64,000 bases of DNA from Acidimicrobiia bacterium. Its GTDB lineage: Bacteria; Actinomycetota; Acidimicrobiia; IMCC26256; JAOSJM01. The notes below the pieces were generated by a model, which was not told the DNA's origin, ran no database searches, and saw only the letters and a list, made by a program, of their open reading frames with translations. Position 1 is the first letter of the stretch; every line of letters begins with the position of its first letter. The position numbers were made by a program, and so were the translations under genes. Below are positions 28,994-38,741 of this stretch, piece after piece. The stretch is from the NCBI GenBank assembly GCA_027494165.1, contig JAOSJM010000006.1, positions 186,001-250,000 on the forward strand, written 5' to 3'.

Positions 28994-29919
28994 GACCCCT
29001 CCACCGGGGTCTCGTCGACGGGAGCGACCGAACGCCGCGGGCGGTGGCGACGTGCCCGGGGTACGACCGGCTCGTCGTCGCCCGCCTGCTCCTCGAGCAG
29101 GGCCGCGAGCAGGGCGTTCTGCCGATCCACGAGCCGCAGCGCCTCGCGGGCGAGGGCCCGGTAGGCCGCGCGCTCGTCCCGGGGGAGGCTGGCGAGGTGG
29201 CGGGCCACGGTGCCCTGGTCGCCCCGCGCGACCGGGCCGGTGAGCGCGGCCCGGGGCCCGAGCTCGGCCGTGTTCTCCACCGAGGCGCGCACGAGCGGGA
29301 GGAACGCCTCGAAGGGGACGCCGACGGCGCGGGCCAGCCGCTCGACCTGCCCGAGCAGTGCGACGAGGTGGTTGGCCGCGACGGCCGCGGCCGCGTGGTA
29401 GCGGGGTCGGTCGGCGTCGGCGACCTCGAACGCGTGCATGCCGAGCTGGGCCGCCAGCCCCCGCACGCGGGGGTCGCCCGCGACGGCGCACCAGGCCCCG
29501 GGGAGGCGGTCCAGGCCGACGGTGACGGACGGGATCGACACGAGGGGGTGGAGAGCGCCGAAGCGCAGGTCCCCCCGGAAGCGCCGCACCGGGTGGAACA
29601 CGGCGAGCCCCAGCGAGCCGGCGAGGTGGACGAGCAGCGACCCCGCCGGCACCGACGGGGCGACCGCGATCGCGGCCTCCCGGATGGCCGCGTCGGGGGT
29701 GGCCAGCACGACGAGATCGGCCTCGCGTCCCGCCTCGCCGACCCCCACGGGCTCGGCTCCGAGGATCGCCGCCACGTCGAGGGTGGACCCGGCCTCCGGG
29801 GACCTCCCGGCGACCGCGGTCACCCGCCATCCCCGCTCCTGGAGCGCGGCGGCGACCGTGGCACCGGCCCGACCCGGGCCGACGAGCGCGAGCGCTCCGG
29901 GGGTCTCAGGATCCTGCAC
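28990..29919 (-). CDS. Rossmann-fold DUF2520 protein
   Basis: LALVGPGRAGATVAAALQERGW is a clean dinucleotide-binding loop at residues 10-31, followed by ADLVVLATPDAAIREAA. The C-terminal helical DUF2520 part begins near FGALHPLVSIPSV and includes RYHAAAAVAANHLVALL. This architecture resembles ketopantoate reductase and pyrroline-5-carboxylate reductase folds. The gene overlaps panC (GTGA) and, as I recall, keeps this place in mycobacteria. A role in pantoate supply is tempting but unproven. The start GTG 29919 has GAGG 6 nt upstream. The C-terminal basic tail is low complexity. Confidence 0.82.
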   Translation of the reverse strand: MQDPETPGALALVGPGRAGATVAAALQERGWRVTAVAGRSPEAGSTLDVAAILGAEPVGVGEAGREADLVVLATPDAAIREAAIAVAPSVPAGSLLVHLAGSLGLAVFHPVRRFRGDLRFGALHPLVSIPSVTVGLDRLPGAWCAVAGDPRVRGLAAQLGMHAFEVADADRPRYHAAAAVAANHLVALLGQVERLARAVGVPFEAFLPLVRASVENTAELGPRAALTGPVARGDQGTVARHLASLPRDERAAYRALAREALRLVDRQNALLAALLEEQAGDDEPVVPRARRHRPRRSVAPVDETPVEGS

Positions 29920-29955
29920 GCCAACCTCTCGTTCCAGCCCACCACGGGTGCCGGA

Positions 29956-30432
29956 CTACTCGGTCACCCGCAATGCTAGTTCGGTTCGCCGGACACCCGC
30001 CCAGCCGGCGGTCGGGACGTCCACCAGGTCCGGCGCGAGGTCGGACAGGGGGGCGAGCACGAAGGCCCGCTCCCGCAGCCGCGGGTGGGGCACGACGAGG
30101 TCGGTCTCGCACACCTCCTCGTCGCCGACGAGCAGCAGGTCCACGTCGAGCGACCGCGACCCCCACCGCTCACCCCTCACGCGCCCGGCCTCGGCCTCGA
30201 GACGCCGCGCGACCTCGAGGAGCTGGCGAGGCGTCAGCTGGGTGTCGATCGACACGACCGCGTTGAGGTAGTCGGGCTGGGGCGGGCCCACGGGTTCGGT
30301 CTCGTAGACCGGCGACACGGCGACGACGGTGACGCCCTCCGCGGCGGCGAGACCGTCGACGGCGGACTGGAGCCGTTCGAGGCGGTCACCGAGGTTCGAA
30401 CCGAGCCCGAGGTAGGCGCGGCGCAGGGCCAT
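29956..30432 (-). CDS. folK: 6-hydroxymethyl-7,8-dihydropterin pyrophosphokinase (HPPK)
   Basis: FolK transfers pyrophosphate from ATP to the dihydropterin. RAYLGLGSNLGDRLERL is the N-terminal signature, then VSPVYETEPVG and the catalytic block WGSRSLDVDLLLVGD, with the aspartates that bind magnesium. VVPHPRLRERAFVLAPLSDLAP closes it. 158 residues. Its ATG shares one base with the folB TGA. It is part of the folate run. Confidence 0.95.
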   Translation of the reverse strand: MALRRAYLGLGSNLGDRLERLQSAVDGLAAAEGVTVVAVSPVYETEPVGPPQPDYLNAVVSIDTQLTPRQLLEVARRLEAEAGRVRGERWGSRSLDVDLLLVGDEEVCETDLVVPHPRLRERAFVLAPLSDLAPDLVDVPTAGWAGVRRTELALRVTE

Positions 30433-30782
30433 CAGCGGTCGATGCGGACGGCCACGTGGTCGACCATGGCCCGGACCGGGGGCTGGAGCTTCCTGACCGT
30501 CACCGACACGGCCGTGACCCGCGGGTCCGATCGGCACACCTCGGCGATGCGGGTCGCGAGCCGCTCGAGGAGCTGGTAGCGCTCGGACTTCACCACCCGA
30601 CCGACGGCCTCGGCCACGGCCGCGTAGTCGACGGTGTCACCCAGGTCGTCGCTCTCGCCGGCCGCCTCGAGGTCGACCCGCAGCTCCACGTCGACCTCGA
30701 AGGGCTGGGGACGCGACTGCTCCTCGGGCAGGACGCCGTGGACCCCGAGCTCGCGCAGCCCCGCGATGACGATGTGACCCAT
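30432..30782 (-). CDS. folB: Dihydroneopterin aldolase
   Basis: FolB makes 6-hydroxymethyl-dihydropterin, the FolK substrate. IVIAGLRELGVHGVLPEEQ carries the conserved glutamate, followed by DDLGDTVDYAAV and LLERLATRIAEVC. 116 residues, slightly shorter than usual. Divergent from the pyruvate kinase gene, so a promoter probably lies in 30783-30915. Confidence 0.92.
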   Translation of the reverse strand: MGHIVIAGLRELGVHGVLPEEQSRPQPFEVDVELRVDLEAAGESDDLGDTVDYAAVAEAVGRVVKSERYQLLERLATRIAEVCRSDPRVTAVSVTVRKLQPPVRAMVDHVAVRIDR

Positions 30783-30884
30783 ACCGCCACCCTATTCCGC
30801 GGCCCGAAGCCCCGCCCGGCCCCCGGGCGGCACGGGAGGCGAGCCCGTCCCGGGCGATCCGGCCCGAGGCGCCCGAGGCTGTCC

Positions 30885-30890
30885 TAGTCT
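30885..30890 (+). promoter_or_regulatory. Candidate -10 box (TAGTCT) for pyk
   Basis: TAGTCT lies 25 nt before the TTG start of pyk. GAGGAGG (30904-30910) is the ribosome-binding site, 5 nt from the start. No -35 consensus was seen. Confidence 0.35.
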
Positions 30891-30915
30891 CCAGGCGCAG
30901 CACGAGGAGGACCGG

Positions 30916-32324
30916 TTGCGCCGCACCAAGATCGTCGCCACGCTCGGCCCCGCGAGCCGGGCGCCCGGCGTCGTCCGGGCCCTGCTGGAGGCCGGGGCCG
31001 ACGTCGTGCGGCTCAACAGCGCGCACGGGTCCCCCGAGGCACACCGGCAGGCGGCCCGCACCGCGCGGGCCCGGGCGGACGAGCTCGGGCGGCCCGTCGG
31101 GGTCCTGATGGACCTTCCGGGTCCGAAGATGCGGACCGGCCCCGTGGTGGGCGACGAGGTGGAGCTGGTCCCGGGCCAGCGCTTCACGCTGGCCGGCGCC
31201 CCCGTCGACGGCGACGAGCACGGGGTCACGACGACCGTCGCCGGCCTGGCGGGGATGGTGCACCCCGGTGACGAGGTCTTCCTCGCCGACGGGCAGATCG
31301 TCCTGTCCGTCGAGGCCGTCGACGGCGACGACGTGAGGACCGAGGTCGTCCGGGGTGGGGCGCTGCGATCGCGCAAGGGGCTGTCCCTCCCCCGGTCCGA
31401 ACACCTCCTCGACACGTTCACGACCGCCGACGAGGCTGCGCTCGCCCTGGCCCTGGACCTCCGGGTGGACTTCGTCGGCGTCTCGTTCGTCCGCGTCCCG
31501 TCCGACGTCGTCCGCGTGCGCTCCCTCCTCCCGAAGCGTCGCCCCCGCCCCCGGGTCGTCGCCAAGATCGAGACCCGGGTCGCCCTGGAGCACCTCGACG
31601 GCATCATCGAGGCGGCCGACGCCGTGATGGTCGCACGAGGGGACCTCGGGATCCAGGTCGACGTGAGCATGGTCCCCCTCCTGCAGAAGGAGATCATCGC
31701 CGCCGGCAACGCAGCGGGCCGGCCGGTGATCACCGCCACCCAGATGCTGGGATCCATGACCCGATCGCCCCTCCCGACCCGGGCCGAGGCCGCCGACGTC
31801 GCGAACGCCGTCATCGACGGGAGCGACGCCCTCATGCTCTCGGAGGAGACGGCGGTCGGCGGCTTCCCCGTCGAGGCCGTGGCGACCATGGCCCGCATCG
31901 CCCGGGGGGCCGAGAGCTGGCCCCGGGACCGGCACCCTCCCTCGGACGCGGCGTTCCGGGAGGACCCGGTCTCGTGGGCCGTGGCCCACGCCGCGGTGGA
32001 GGCGGCCGAGGACCTCGGCGTCGCGGCCATCCTCTGCCCGACCCGGAGCGGGGCCACCGCCCGGCGGGTCGCCGCGTTCCGGCCCGGGGTTCCCGTCGCC
32101 GGGCTGTCCACCCGCCCGGACGTGCTCGGCGGGCTGACGCTGACCTGGGGGTGCTCCCCCTCCCGGCCGGGGAGCCCGAGGACCCGGAGCGGACGGCCGA
32201 TGCCGCGGTCGCGGCCGCCCGGCGCGCCGGGCTCCTGACCCGGGGGGCCCTGGCCGCCGTCGTCACCGGCGCGCCCGGACCCCGAGCGGGGAGCACCGAC
32301 TCGGTCCGGATCGTGCGGGCCTGA
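30916..32324 (+). CDS. pyk: Divergent pyruvate kinase (one-base frameshift)
   Basis: Converts phosphoenolpyruvate and ADP to pyruvate and ATP. RRTKIVATLGPASR opens it. Core motifs are altered: RLNSAHG for RLNFSHG, DLPGPKMRTG for DLQGPKIRTG, VARGDLGIQV, ATQMLGSM for ATQMLESM, and MLSEETAVGGFP for MLSGETA. The Mg/K site residues mostly remain. TTG 30916 has GAGGAGG 5 nt upstream. At 32147-32151 a G5 run should be G6: LTWG then continues VLPLPAGEPEDPE in the next frame to 32324. This adds the normal C-terminal end. About 469 residues. It may be a second, specialised enzyme. Confidence 0.85.
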
Positions 32325-32352
32325 GCGGCGCCCGTCGAGGAGGCGTCGGCGC

Positions 32353-32754
32353 TCAGGAACGGCCGGGGACGGTCTCGTGGTCGAGGACCACCCAGCACCG
32401 GCCCAGATCGCGAACGGCGCTCGAGAAGCGGGCCTCGTCCACGGAGCGATCGGCGCCGGGCCCGCGGATGACGACCGGCACCGAGGACGTGCGCTCGTCG
32501 GCCCGGAGCCGGCGGACGATCTCGATCCCCCGGGTGAGCGGCTCGGCGAGGTCGACGAGGACGACCGAGGGGAGCTCGGCGTCGGGGTCGGACTGGAACG
32601 CCCCCACGACGAGGTCGAGGGCCTCGCCGGAGGCGGACGAGACGACGAGACGGGTCACCGCCGGGTCGACCCCGAAGACGGCGAGGGACGACCCGACGGC
32701 CTCGGGCTCGTCGGTCACCAGGACCACGAGCGGTTGCTGCCTCGTCACCGCCAC
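32353..32754 (-). CDS. Degenerate response-regulator receiver-like protein
   Basis: 133 residues with receiver-like beta-alpha rhythm: PLVVLVTDEPEAVGSSL at the N-terminus, VVLVDLAEPLTRG with an aspartate in the phosphoacceptor position, and VPVVIRGPGADRS where the conserved K would be. The lysine is absent and the acidic pocket is reduced to one D/E pair, so it may not be phosphorylated. No output domain is present. Its partner is unknown. It is convergent with pyk. Confidence 0.55.
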   Translation of the reverse strand: MAVTRQQPLVVLVTDEPEAVGSSLAVFGVDPAVTRLVVSSASGEALDLVVGAFQSDPDAELPSVVLVDLAEPLTRGIEIVRRLRADERTSSVPVVIRGPGADRSVDEARFSSAVRDLGRCWVVLDHETVPGRS

Positions 32755-32845
32755 CCCCCGGGCAGCGTTGTCACCACCCGGTCACGATACCATCCGGCGC
32801 GGCGCACGCGGCGCCGCCCGGCCACCGGGCGCCACGGACCGACCG

Positions 32846-33360
32846 TCAACGGGCCCGGATGATCCGCTCCGCCACGGTCACGGCCACGATCTCACGCCCT
32901 CGGGACCCATCTGCCGTTCGGTGATGCGCTCGACGACGAGGACCGCGTGGGGCCCCTCGCGCACGAGCCCGGCGTAGAGCAGGTAGCCGGCCAGGATCCC
33001 GAGGAGCCGGTCGCCGAACTCCTCGTGGTGGACCAGGATCCGCTCGGACGGGTCGTCGAGCCACTCGGCGAGCGTGGCGTAGATCTCGTGCAGGCGCCGG
33101 GGCAGGTCCTCGTGCCGCCCGATGGGGACGTGGGCGTACGCGATCCCGGCCTCCTCGTAGGCCCGCAGGTTGTGCGGCGAGTCGAGGAGGGACAGGACGT
33201 GCGTGAACCCGTGGGCGGCGATCCAGATCAGCTCCTCCTGGCGGCGGACCTTGCGATGGTTCCGCGCGAAGCCTCCCGGACGCTCGCACGCCGCGAGCCG
33301 GTCCTTGATGATCCAGTGGAAGTAGCGGGGCTCGAGGCCCTGGGCCCAACGGCCTCTCAT
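32846..33360 (-). CDS. Dual-specificity-phosphatase-like protein without catalytic cysteine (probable frameshift)
   Basis: YFHWIIKDRLAACERPGGFAR and GFTHVLSLLDSPHNLRAYEEAG resemble the DSP fold. The P-loop position reads VHHEEFGDRLLG, so the HCxxGxxR cysteine and glycine are missing and it cannot use the standard mechanism. ATG 33360 overlaps the folP TGA. The ORF as written stops at 32878; one added G at 32897-32899 gives GREIVAVTVAERII to a TGA at 32846, a more natural tail. Restored length is about 171 residues. Its conserved coupling to folP is worth testing. Confidence 0.6.
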
Positions 33361-34301
33361 GCAGCCACCCCGTCGCGGCCGGGGTCGAGCCCGTCCGGGG
33401 TGGCCCTTCGCAACACGTCGAGCAGGTCCCGGGCCCGGACCGCTGACCGGACGTCGTGGACACGGACGCCGTTCGCACCCCGTTCCAGCGCCCACGCGAC
33501 CGTCGCGAGCGTCGCGTCGTCGCGCTCGTCGGGACGACCGCCGGGCCGCCCCACCAGGGCGCCGAGGAACGACTTGCGCGACGTCCCGACGAGCACCGGG
33601 ACCCGGACCCGGGCCGCGAGGACCGGGAGCGCGGCGAGGAGCTCGAGGTTGTGGCGGCCGGTCTTGCCGAACCCGATGCCGGGGTCGGCCCAGAGCCGAC
33701 CCTCCGCCACCCCGGCCTCCCGCGCCGCGTCGAGCCGTTCCACCAGGAACGTGGCCACCTCGTCCACGACGTCGCGATAGCGAGGGTCGACCTGCATCGT
33801 GCGGGGCTCCCCCTGCATGTGCATCACGACGTAACCGGCTCCGGCGTCGGCGACGACCCGGAGGAGATCGGGATCCAGCAGGCCGGCGGACACGTCGTTG
33901 ACCACCGAGGCCCCGGCCTCGAGCGCCGCCGCCGCCACGCCGGCCTTCGTCGTGTCGACGCTAAGCACGACGTCGGATTCCCGGGCGAGGCGCGAGAGGA
34001 CCGGCACGACCCTCCGGCGCTCCTCGTCGGCAGGGACAGGAGCGGCTCCCGGGCGGGTGGACTCACCACCGACGTCGACGACGTCGGCCCCGTCGGCCAC
34101 CAGGGCCAGGCCGTGGCGCACGGCCGCGTCGGCGTCGAGCCACCTCCCGCCGTCCGAGAACGAGTCGGGGGTGACGTTGAGGATCCCCATGATCCGGGGC
34201 CGCCGGGGACCGTCGTTCCCGAGCACGGCGGGAAGCGTACCGAAGTCGTCACGGGCGGACCGGAGGCCGGTCGGGCCTCCGGAGGGGCGCACCTCGGTCA
34301 C
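33357..34301 (-). CDS. folP: Dihydropteroate synthase
   Basis: FolP condenses the pterin pyrophosphate with p-aminobenzoate. IMGILNVTPDSFSDGGR near residue 37 is the signature, followed by GADVVDVGGESTRPGA, NDVSAG, WADPGIGFGKT and LVGTSRKSFLGAL with the substrate-contact arginine and lysine. The N-terminal 35 residues are an arginine-rich extension; ATG at M38 is also possible, but GTG 34301 fits the 16-nt gap to folE. 314 residues. Its TGA overlaps the DSP-like ATG. Confidence 0.95.
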   Translation of the reverse strand: MTEVRPSGGPTGLRSARDDFGTLPAVLGNDGPRRPRIMGILNVTPDSFSDGGRWLDADAAVRHGLALVADGADVVDVGGESTRPGAAPVPADEERRRVVPVLSRLARESDVVLSVDTTKAGVAAAALEAGASVVNDVSAGLLDPDLLRVVADAGAGYVVMHMQGEPRTMQVDPRYRDVVDEVATFLVERLDAAREAGVAEGRLWADPGIGFGKTGRHNLELLAALPVLAARVRVPVLVGTSRKSFLGALVGRPGGRPDERDDATLATVAWALERGANGVRVHDVRSAVRARDLLDVLRRATPDGLDPGRDGVAA

Positions 34302-34317
34302 CGTGCGGCGCCGGTCG

Positions 34318-34941
34318 CTAGTGCCGGAGCCCGGCCTGGCCGATGAAGCTCATGGCCTCGGCCCGGGTCGCCGGGTTGTCCTTGAACAGCCCCCGCACCG
34401 CCGACGTGACCGTGAGGGACCCCGGCTTGCGCACACCCCGCATCGCCATGCACAGGTGCTCGGCCTCGATCACCACGAAGACCCCGGCCGGCTCGAGGAC
34501 CCGCTGCATGGCGTCGGCGATCTGGGTCGTCAGGCGCTCCTGGACCTGGGGCCGGCGCGCGAAGCCCTCGACGAGCCGGGCCAGCTTCGACAACCCCGTG
34601 ATCCGGCCGTCCGGGCCCGGGATGTACGCGACGTGGGCCCGTCCGTGGAAGGGGACGAGGTGGTGCTCGCAGAGGCTGTACAGCGGGATGTCCCGCACCA
34701 TCACCATCTCGTCGTGGTTGGCCTCGAAGGTCACCGAGAGGTGCCGGGTCGGGTCCTCGTGGAGCCCGCCGAACAGTTCGGCGTACATCTCCGCCACCCG
34801 GGCCGGGGTGCGGAGCAGGCCGTCGCGGTCGGGATCCTCACCGATGGCGATGAGGAGCTCACGGACGGCGCGCTCGACGCGGGCCTGGTCGACGCCGGGC
34901 CGATCGGGGACGGCGTGGAGCGGGTTGACGGTCTCGGTCAC
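34318..34941 (-). CDS. folE: GTP cyclohydrolase I
   Basis: First step of folate synthesis, opening GTP to dihydroneopterin triphosphate. [42 protein letters not shown] (zinc Cys-His ligands) and [23 protein letters not shown] are diagnostic, as are EHLCMAMRG and TSAVRGLF. 207 residues. GTG 34941 overlaps the ftsH TGA, so it is coupled to it. The longer in-frame start is a shadow of ftsH. Confidence 0.97.
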   Translation of the reverse strand: MTETVNPLHAVPDRPGVDQARVERAVRELLIAIGEDPDRDGLLRTPARVAEMYAELFGGLHEDPTRHLSVTFEANHDEMVMVRDIPLYSLCEHHLVPFHGRAHVAYIPGPDGRITGLSKLARLVEGFARRPQVQERLTTQIADAMQRVLEPAGVFVVIEAEHLCMAMRGVRKPGSLTVTSAVRGLFKDNPATRAEAMSFIGQAGLRH

Positions 34942-36830
34942 GTCGAGGTCCTCCGGTTGGTCGGCGAGTCGGTGGCGGCCGCCGACGACACGCGCCCCGC
35001 ACGCGCCTCCCCGGAGGCCCGGTTCCACTGCAGTACGGAACCGAGCAACTCCTGGACTTCTTCCGCTTCCAGCGTCTCCCGCTCCATGAGGGCTCCGGCC
35101 AGGCCCTCGAGCGACGCCCGGTTGGCGCCGAGGATCCGCCGGGCCACGTCGTGGGCCGACTCGATCAACCGGCGGACCTCACCGTCGATGGTCGCCGCCA
35201 CCTCCTCCGAGTAGTCGGGCGTCGACGAGAGGTCGCGCCCCAGGAACACCTCGCCGTTCGCGTGCCCGAAGCGCATCGGGCCGAGGGACTCGCTCATGCC
35301 GAACTCGGTGACCATCTGGCGAGCGACCGTCGTGGCCCGCTCGATGTCGTTCTGGGCCCCCGTGGTCGGGTCGGCGAAGATGAGCTCCTCCGCGCTCCGC
35401 CCGCCGAGGAGCATGGCGAGCTCGTCGAGGAGCTCGCTGCGGGTGACGAGGAACTTGTCCTCCACCGGCAGGGTGAGCGTGTAGCCGAGGGCACGGCCCC
35501 GCGGGATGATCGACACCTTGTGGACCGGGTCGGTGTTGGGGAGCGCGTGGCTGACCAGCGCGTGGCCGGCCTCGTGGTAGGCGATCACCCGCTTCTCGCG
35601 CTCCGAGATGAGGCGGCTCCTGCGCTCGGGGCCGGCCATGACCCGGTCGATGGCCTCCTCGAGCTGGCTGACCCCGATCTCGCGCAGCTCACGGCGCGCC
35701 GCGAGCAGGGCGGCCTCGTTGACGAGGTTCGCCAGGTCGGCGCCGGTGAAGCCCGGGGTGCGCCGGGCGATCACGTCGAGGTCGACGCCGGCGGCCAGCG
35801 GCTTGCCCTTGGCGTGGACCGCGAGGATCGCCTTGCGCCCGGCCAGGTCGGGACGGTCGACCACGATCTGGCGGTCGAACCGCCCGGGACGCAGGAGCGC
35901 CGGGTCGAGGATGTCGGGGCGGTTCGTGGACGCGAGCAGGATCACGCCCGTGCGCGTGTCGAAGCCGTCCATCTCGACGAGGAGCTGGTTGAGGGTCTGC
36001 TCCCGCTCGTCGTGACCGCCGCCGAGCCCGGCACCCCGATGGCGCCCGACGGCGTCGATCTCGTCGACGAACACGATGGCCGGGGCGGACGCCTTGGCCT
36101 GCTCGAACAGGTCGCGAACCCGCGAGGCCCCGACGCCCACGAACATCTCGACGAAGTCGGAGCCGCTGATCGAGAAGAACGGCACGCCGGCCTCACCCGC
36201 GACCGCCTTGGCGAGCAGGGTCTTGCCGGTGCCGGGCGGCCCGAAGAGGAGGACGCCCTTGGGGATCCGGGCCCCCATGTCACGGAAGCGGCCGGGACTC
36301 GCCAGGAAGTCCTTGATCTCCCGGAGCTCCTCGACCGCCTCGTCGAGGCCGGCGACGTCGGCGAAGGTCAGCGTCGGCTGGTCCTTCGAGACCACCTTGG
36401 CCCGTGACTTCCCGAAGCTCATGACCCGGCTGCCGCCGCCCTGGACCTGGTTCATCAGGAACAGGACCAGCCCGATGATGAAGAGGAACGGCAGGAAGTT
36501 GACGAACAGGGTGAGCCAGAAGTTCTCCTTCTGGCTGTCGACCTCGAAGGGCTCGACGTCGGCGGCGACGACCTCCCTGGTGATCGGCTCCGTGTACCCC
36601 TCCGGGAACCGGACCTCGTACCGGGTGCCGTCGTCGAGCTCGCCCTTGATGGTGTGGTCGCGGTCGTGGAGCGTCGCGTCGGCCACCCGGCCGTCTTCGA
36701 GGAGGCGCTCGAAGGCCGCGAGGTCGAGGTCCTCCCGGCTCTCGCCCCGAGGCAGGAACCGCGCCACAGCGAACACCACCGCGAGGGCCAGGGCCACCCA
36801 GACGATCACGCTGCGGCGCAGCTTCCTCAC
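34938..36830 (-). CDS. ftsH: ATP-dependent zinc metalloprotease FtsH
   Basis: Membrane AAA protease for quality control. TM1 is at residues 8-25 ([18 protein letters not shown]), the periplasmic part follows, and TM2 is near 106-127. The AAA domain has Walker A GPPGTGKT, Walker [12 protein letters not shown], and the second region of homology around [15 protein letters not shown]. The zinc motif is HEAGHA near 420. 630 residues is a short C-terminal tail. GTG 36830 has GAGGGGGG just upstream. It is preceded by a TAGCCT box. Confidence 0.97.
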   Translation of the reverse strand: MRKLRRSVIVWVALALAVVFAVARFLPRGESREDLDLAAFERLLEDGRVADATLHDRDHTIKGELDDGTRYEVRFPEGYTEPITREVVAADVEPFEVDSQKENFWLTLFVNFLPFLFIIGLVLFLMNQVQGGGSRVMSFGKSRAKVVSKDQPTLTFADVAGLDEAVEELREIKDFLASPGRFRDMGARIPKGVLLFGPPGTGKTLLAKAVAGEAGVPFFSISGSDFVEMFVGVGASRVRDLFEQAKASAPAIVFVDEIDAVGRHRGAGLGGGHDEREQTLNQLLVEMDGFDTRTGVILLASTNRPDILDPALLRPGRFDRQIVVDRPDLAGRKAILAVHAKGKPLAAGVDLDVIARRTPGFTGADLANLVNEAALLAARRELREIGVSQLEEAIDRVMAGPERRSRLISEREKRVIAYHEAGHALVSHALPNTDPVHKVSIIPRGRALGYTLTLPVEDKFLVTRSELLDELAMLLGGRSAEELIFADPTTGAQNDIERATTVARQMVTEFGMSESLGPMRFGHANGEVFLGRDLSSTPDYSEEVAATIDGEVRRLIESAHDVARRILGANRASLEGLAGALMERETLEAEEVQELLGSVLQWNRASGEARAGRVSSAAATDSPTNRRTST

Positions 36831-36873
36831 GAACCCCCCCTCGATCGGCGAATCGCGCGGTGGGAGACCACTC

Positions 36874-36879
36874 AGGCTA
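36874..36879 (-). promoter_or_regulatory. Candidate -10 box (TAGCCT) for ftsH
   Basis: TAGCCT on the minus strand lies 43 nt before the ftsH GTG, leaving a leader of about 35 nt that includes the GAGGGGGG site. No -35 was identified. Confidence 0.35.
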
Positions 36880-36936
36880 GCCGCGCGACGACCCCTCGGC
36901 CGAGAGGCCGGCGTCGCGACCGGTGAAGGGGACCCG

Positions 36937-37479
36937 TTACGCCTGGGGCAGAGGACCCCGGTACTCGGCCACGTAGGGGAGGTTCCGGTACCGCTCGGCG
37001 ACGTCGAGGCCGTAGCCGATCACGAAGGTCGGCGGGATCCGGAACCCGACGTAGCGGAGGTCCGGATCGACCCGCTGGAGCCCGTCCTTGAGGAGGAGGG
37101 CGCAGACCTCGAGCGAGGCCGGATGGCGGGCGGCGAGGTTGCGACGGAGGTACGCGAGCGTGAGGCCCGAGTCGACGATGTCCTCGACGATGAGCACGTG
37201 GCGGTCGGTGAGGTCGAGGTCGAGGTCCTTGAGGATCCGGACCACGCCACTCGTGCGGGTGGCCGACCCGTAGGAGGACACCGCCATGAAGTCGAACTCG
37301 ACGGGCAGGTCGACGGCGCGGGCGAGGTCGCTCATGAACATGAACGCACCCTTGAGGACCCCGACGAGGAGCGGCGGGCGGCCGCTGTAGTCGGAGGTGA
37401 TCTCCTTGCCGAGCTCCGCGACGCGCTGCTGGAGCTCCTCCTGGTCGACGACGACCCGGCCGATGTGCGGGTCGTTCAC
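36937..37479 (-). CDS. hpt: Hypoxanthine phosphoribosyltransferase
   Basis: Purine salvage: hypoxanthine or guanine plus PRPP to nucleotide. [18 protein letters not shown] near residue 41, [12 protein letters not shown], the PRPP motif [17 protein letters not shown] near 95, and KDGLQ plus [18 protein letters not shown] are diagnostic. 180 residues. GTG 37479 overlaps the tilS TGA. The tilS-hpt-ftsH order is an old conserved one in bacteria. Confidence 0.96.
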   Translation of the reverse strand: MNDPHIGRVVVDQEELQQRVAELGKEITSDYSGRPPLLVGVLKGAFMFMSDLARAVDLPVEFDFMAVSSYGSATRTSGVVRILKDLDLDLTDRHVLIVEDIVDSGLTLAYLRRNLAARHPASLEVCALLLKDGLQRVDPDLRYVGFRIPPTFVIGYGLDVAERYRNLPYVAEYRGPLPQA

Positions 37480-38741
37480 GCGGTGGGCTCCCCCGTGTCC
37501 GAGACCCTGGACGACCCCGCCATCGTGTCCTCCGCGTCCTCCGTCGCCGTGATCCAGAGGTAGTGCCGGGTGTCGTTCGCGACCCGCACCCGGTCGTCGA
37601 TACCGTAGCCGACGGCCCAGACCGGCTCCCCGCCCGCGCCGGCCAGGACCGGGCGTCCCTCCGCCCGCTCGAGGCGTCCCTCGGGACCGACCCGATCGGC
37701 GTCCACGACACAGGTCCACCGGCCGTCGGGCCATCGCACCGGGGCGTCACGCTCCACCCAGGACTCGAGGTGGAGACCGAACCCCGCCGCCCGGCCCGGG
37801 AACGGGACCGGGACGTCCCTCCCGACCGGCTCCCTCACGAGCTTCCCTCCGCTCCTCCGCACGCGACGGCCTCCGGCGAGGTCGACCGCCCGGCGGTCGC
37901 CCCGCCCCACGGCGAGCACCGCCTCGACCTCGGCCCGCGACGGCGGCGGAGGTCCCAGCCAGCGACGGACCGCCCGGCGCGCCAGCGCGGGTGGGAGCGC
38001 CGTGAGGTCGGCCGCGCGGGGCGCCTCGCCACCCCACGCCGCCCTCGCGACCTCGTCGAGGTAGTCGGACTCCTCCCTCAGGACCTCGGCCTGGCGGGCG
38101 AGCACCGGGACGAGGTCGCGCGCCGCGCCGCGCTCGAGCGCGGGCACGAGCTCGCGCCGCAGCCAGACCCGCCGGTACCGCGAGTCGGCGTTCATGGGAT
38201 CGTCGACCGGGGCCAGCCCCATGAGGGCACAGATCTCGCGCGTGTCGCCGCGGCGCAGGTCGAGCAGCGGACGGACGAGCGATCCGCGCCGCACCGGCAT
38301 CCCGGCCATGCCGGTCGATCCGCTCCCCCGCAACAGGTTCAGGAGGACCGTCTCGGCCTGGTCGTCCGCGGTGTGGCCCACCAGCACCGCCGAGGCCCCC
38401 AGCTGGCGCCGGGCCAGCTCGAGCGCGCCGTAGCGGGCCTCACGGGCTCTGGCCTCGAGGTTCGCGCCGGGCGCGACGGCGACCCGGCGTCCCTCCCACG
38501 GGATCCCCAGCCGGCCGCACGCCGCGGCGACCGCCGTGGCGTCGCCCTCGCTGCCCGGTCGCAGGCCGTGGTCCACGTGCACGGCGACGGGTTCGAGGCC
38601 GGCAGCCGTCGCGAGGACGGCGAGCGCCACCGAGTCGGGCCCGCCCGAGCACCCCACGACCACGGGCGCGTCGAGCCCGGCGACCCCGCGCAGGCGAGCG
38701 AGCCAGGGGCGGAGGGGTTCGGACGGCTCCACCCCGCTCAC
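37476..38741 (-). CDS. tilS: tRNA(Ile)-lysidine synthetase
   Basis: TilS modifies C34 of tRNA-Ile(CAU) to lysidine. The PP-loop [16 protein letters not shown] near residue 28 and [14 protein letters not shown] are the N-terminal N-type ATP pyrophosphatase motifs, with [20 protein letters not shown] near 122. A substrate-binding C-terminal domain of about 200 residues follows. 421 residues. GTG 38741 overlaps the restored response-regulator stop. Confidence 0.93.
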   Translation of the reverse strand: MSGVEPSEPLRPWLARLRGVAGLDAPVVVGCSGGPDSVALAVLATAAGLEPVAVHVDHGLRPGSEGDATAVAAACGRLGIPWEGRRVAVAPGANLEARAREARYGALELARRQLGASAVLVGHTADDQAETVLLNLLRGSGSTGMAGMPVRRGSLVRPLLDLRRGDTREICALMGLAPVDDPMNADSRYRRVWLRRELVPALERGAARDLVPVLARQAEVLREESDYLDEVARAAWGGEAPRAADLTALPPALARRAVRRWLGPPPPSRAEVEAVLAVGRGDRRAVDLAGGRRVRRSGGKLVREPVGRDVPVPFPGRAAGFGLHLESWVERDAPVRWPDGRWTCVVDADRVGPEGRLERAEGRPVLAGAGGEPVWAVGYGIDDRVRVANDTRHYLWITATEDAEDTMAGSSRVSDTGEPTA

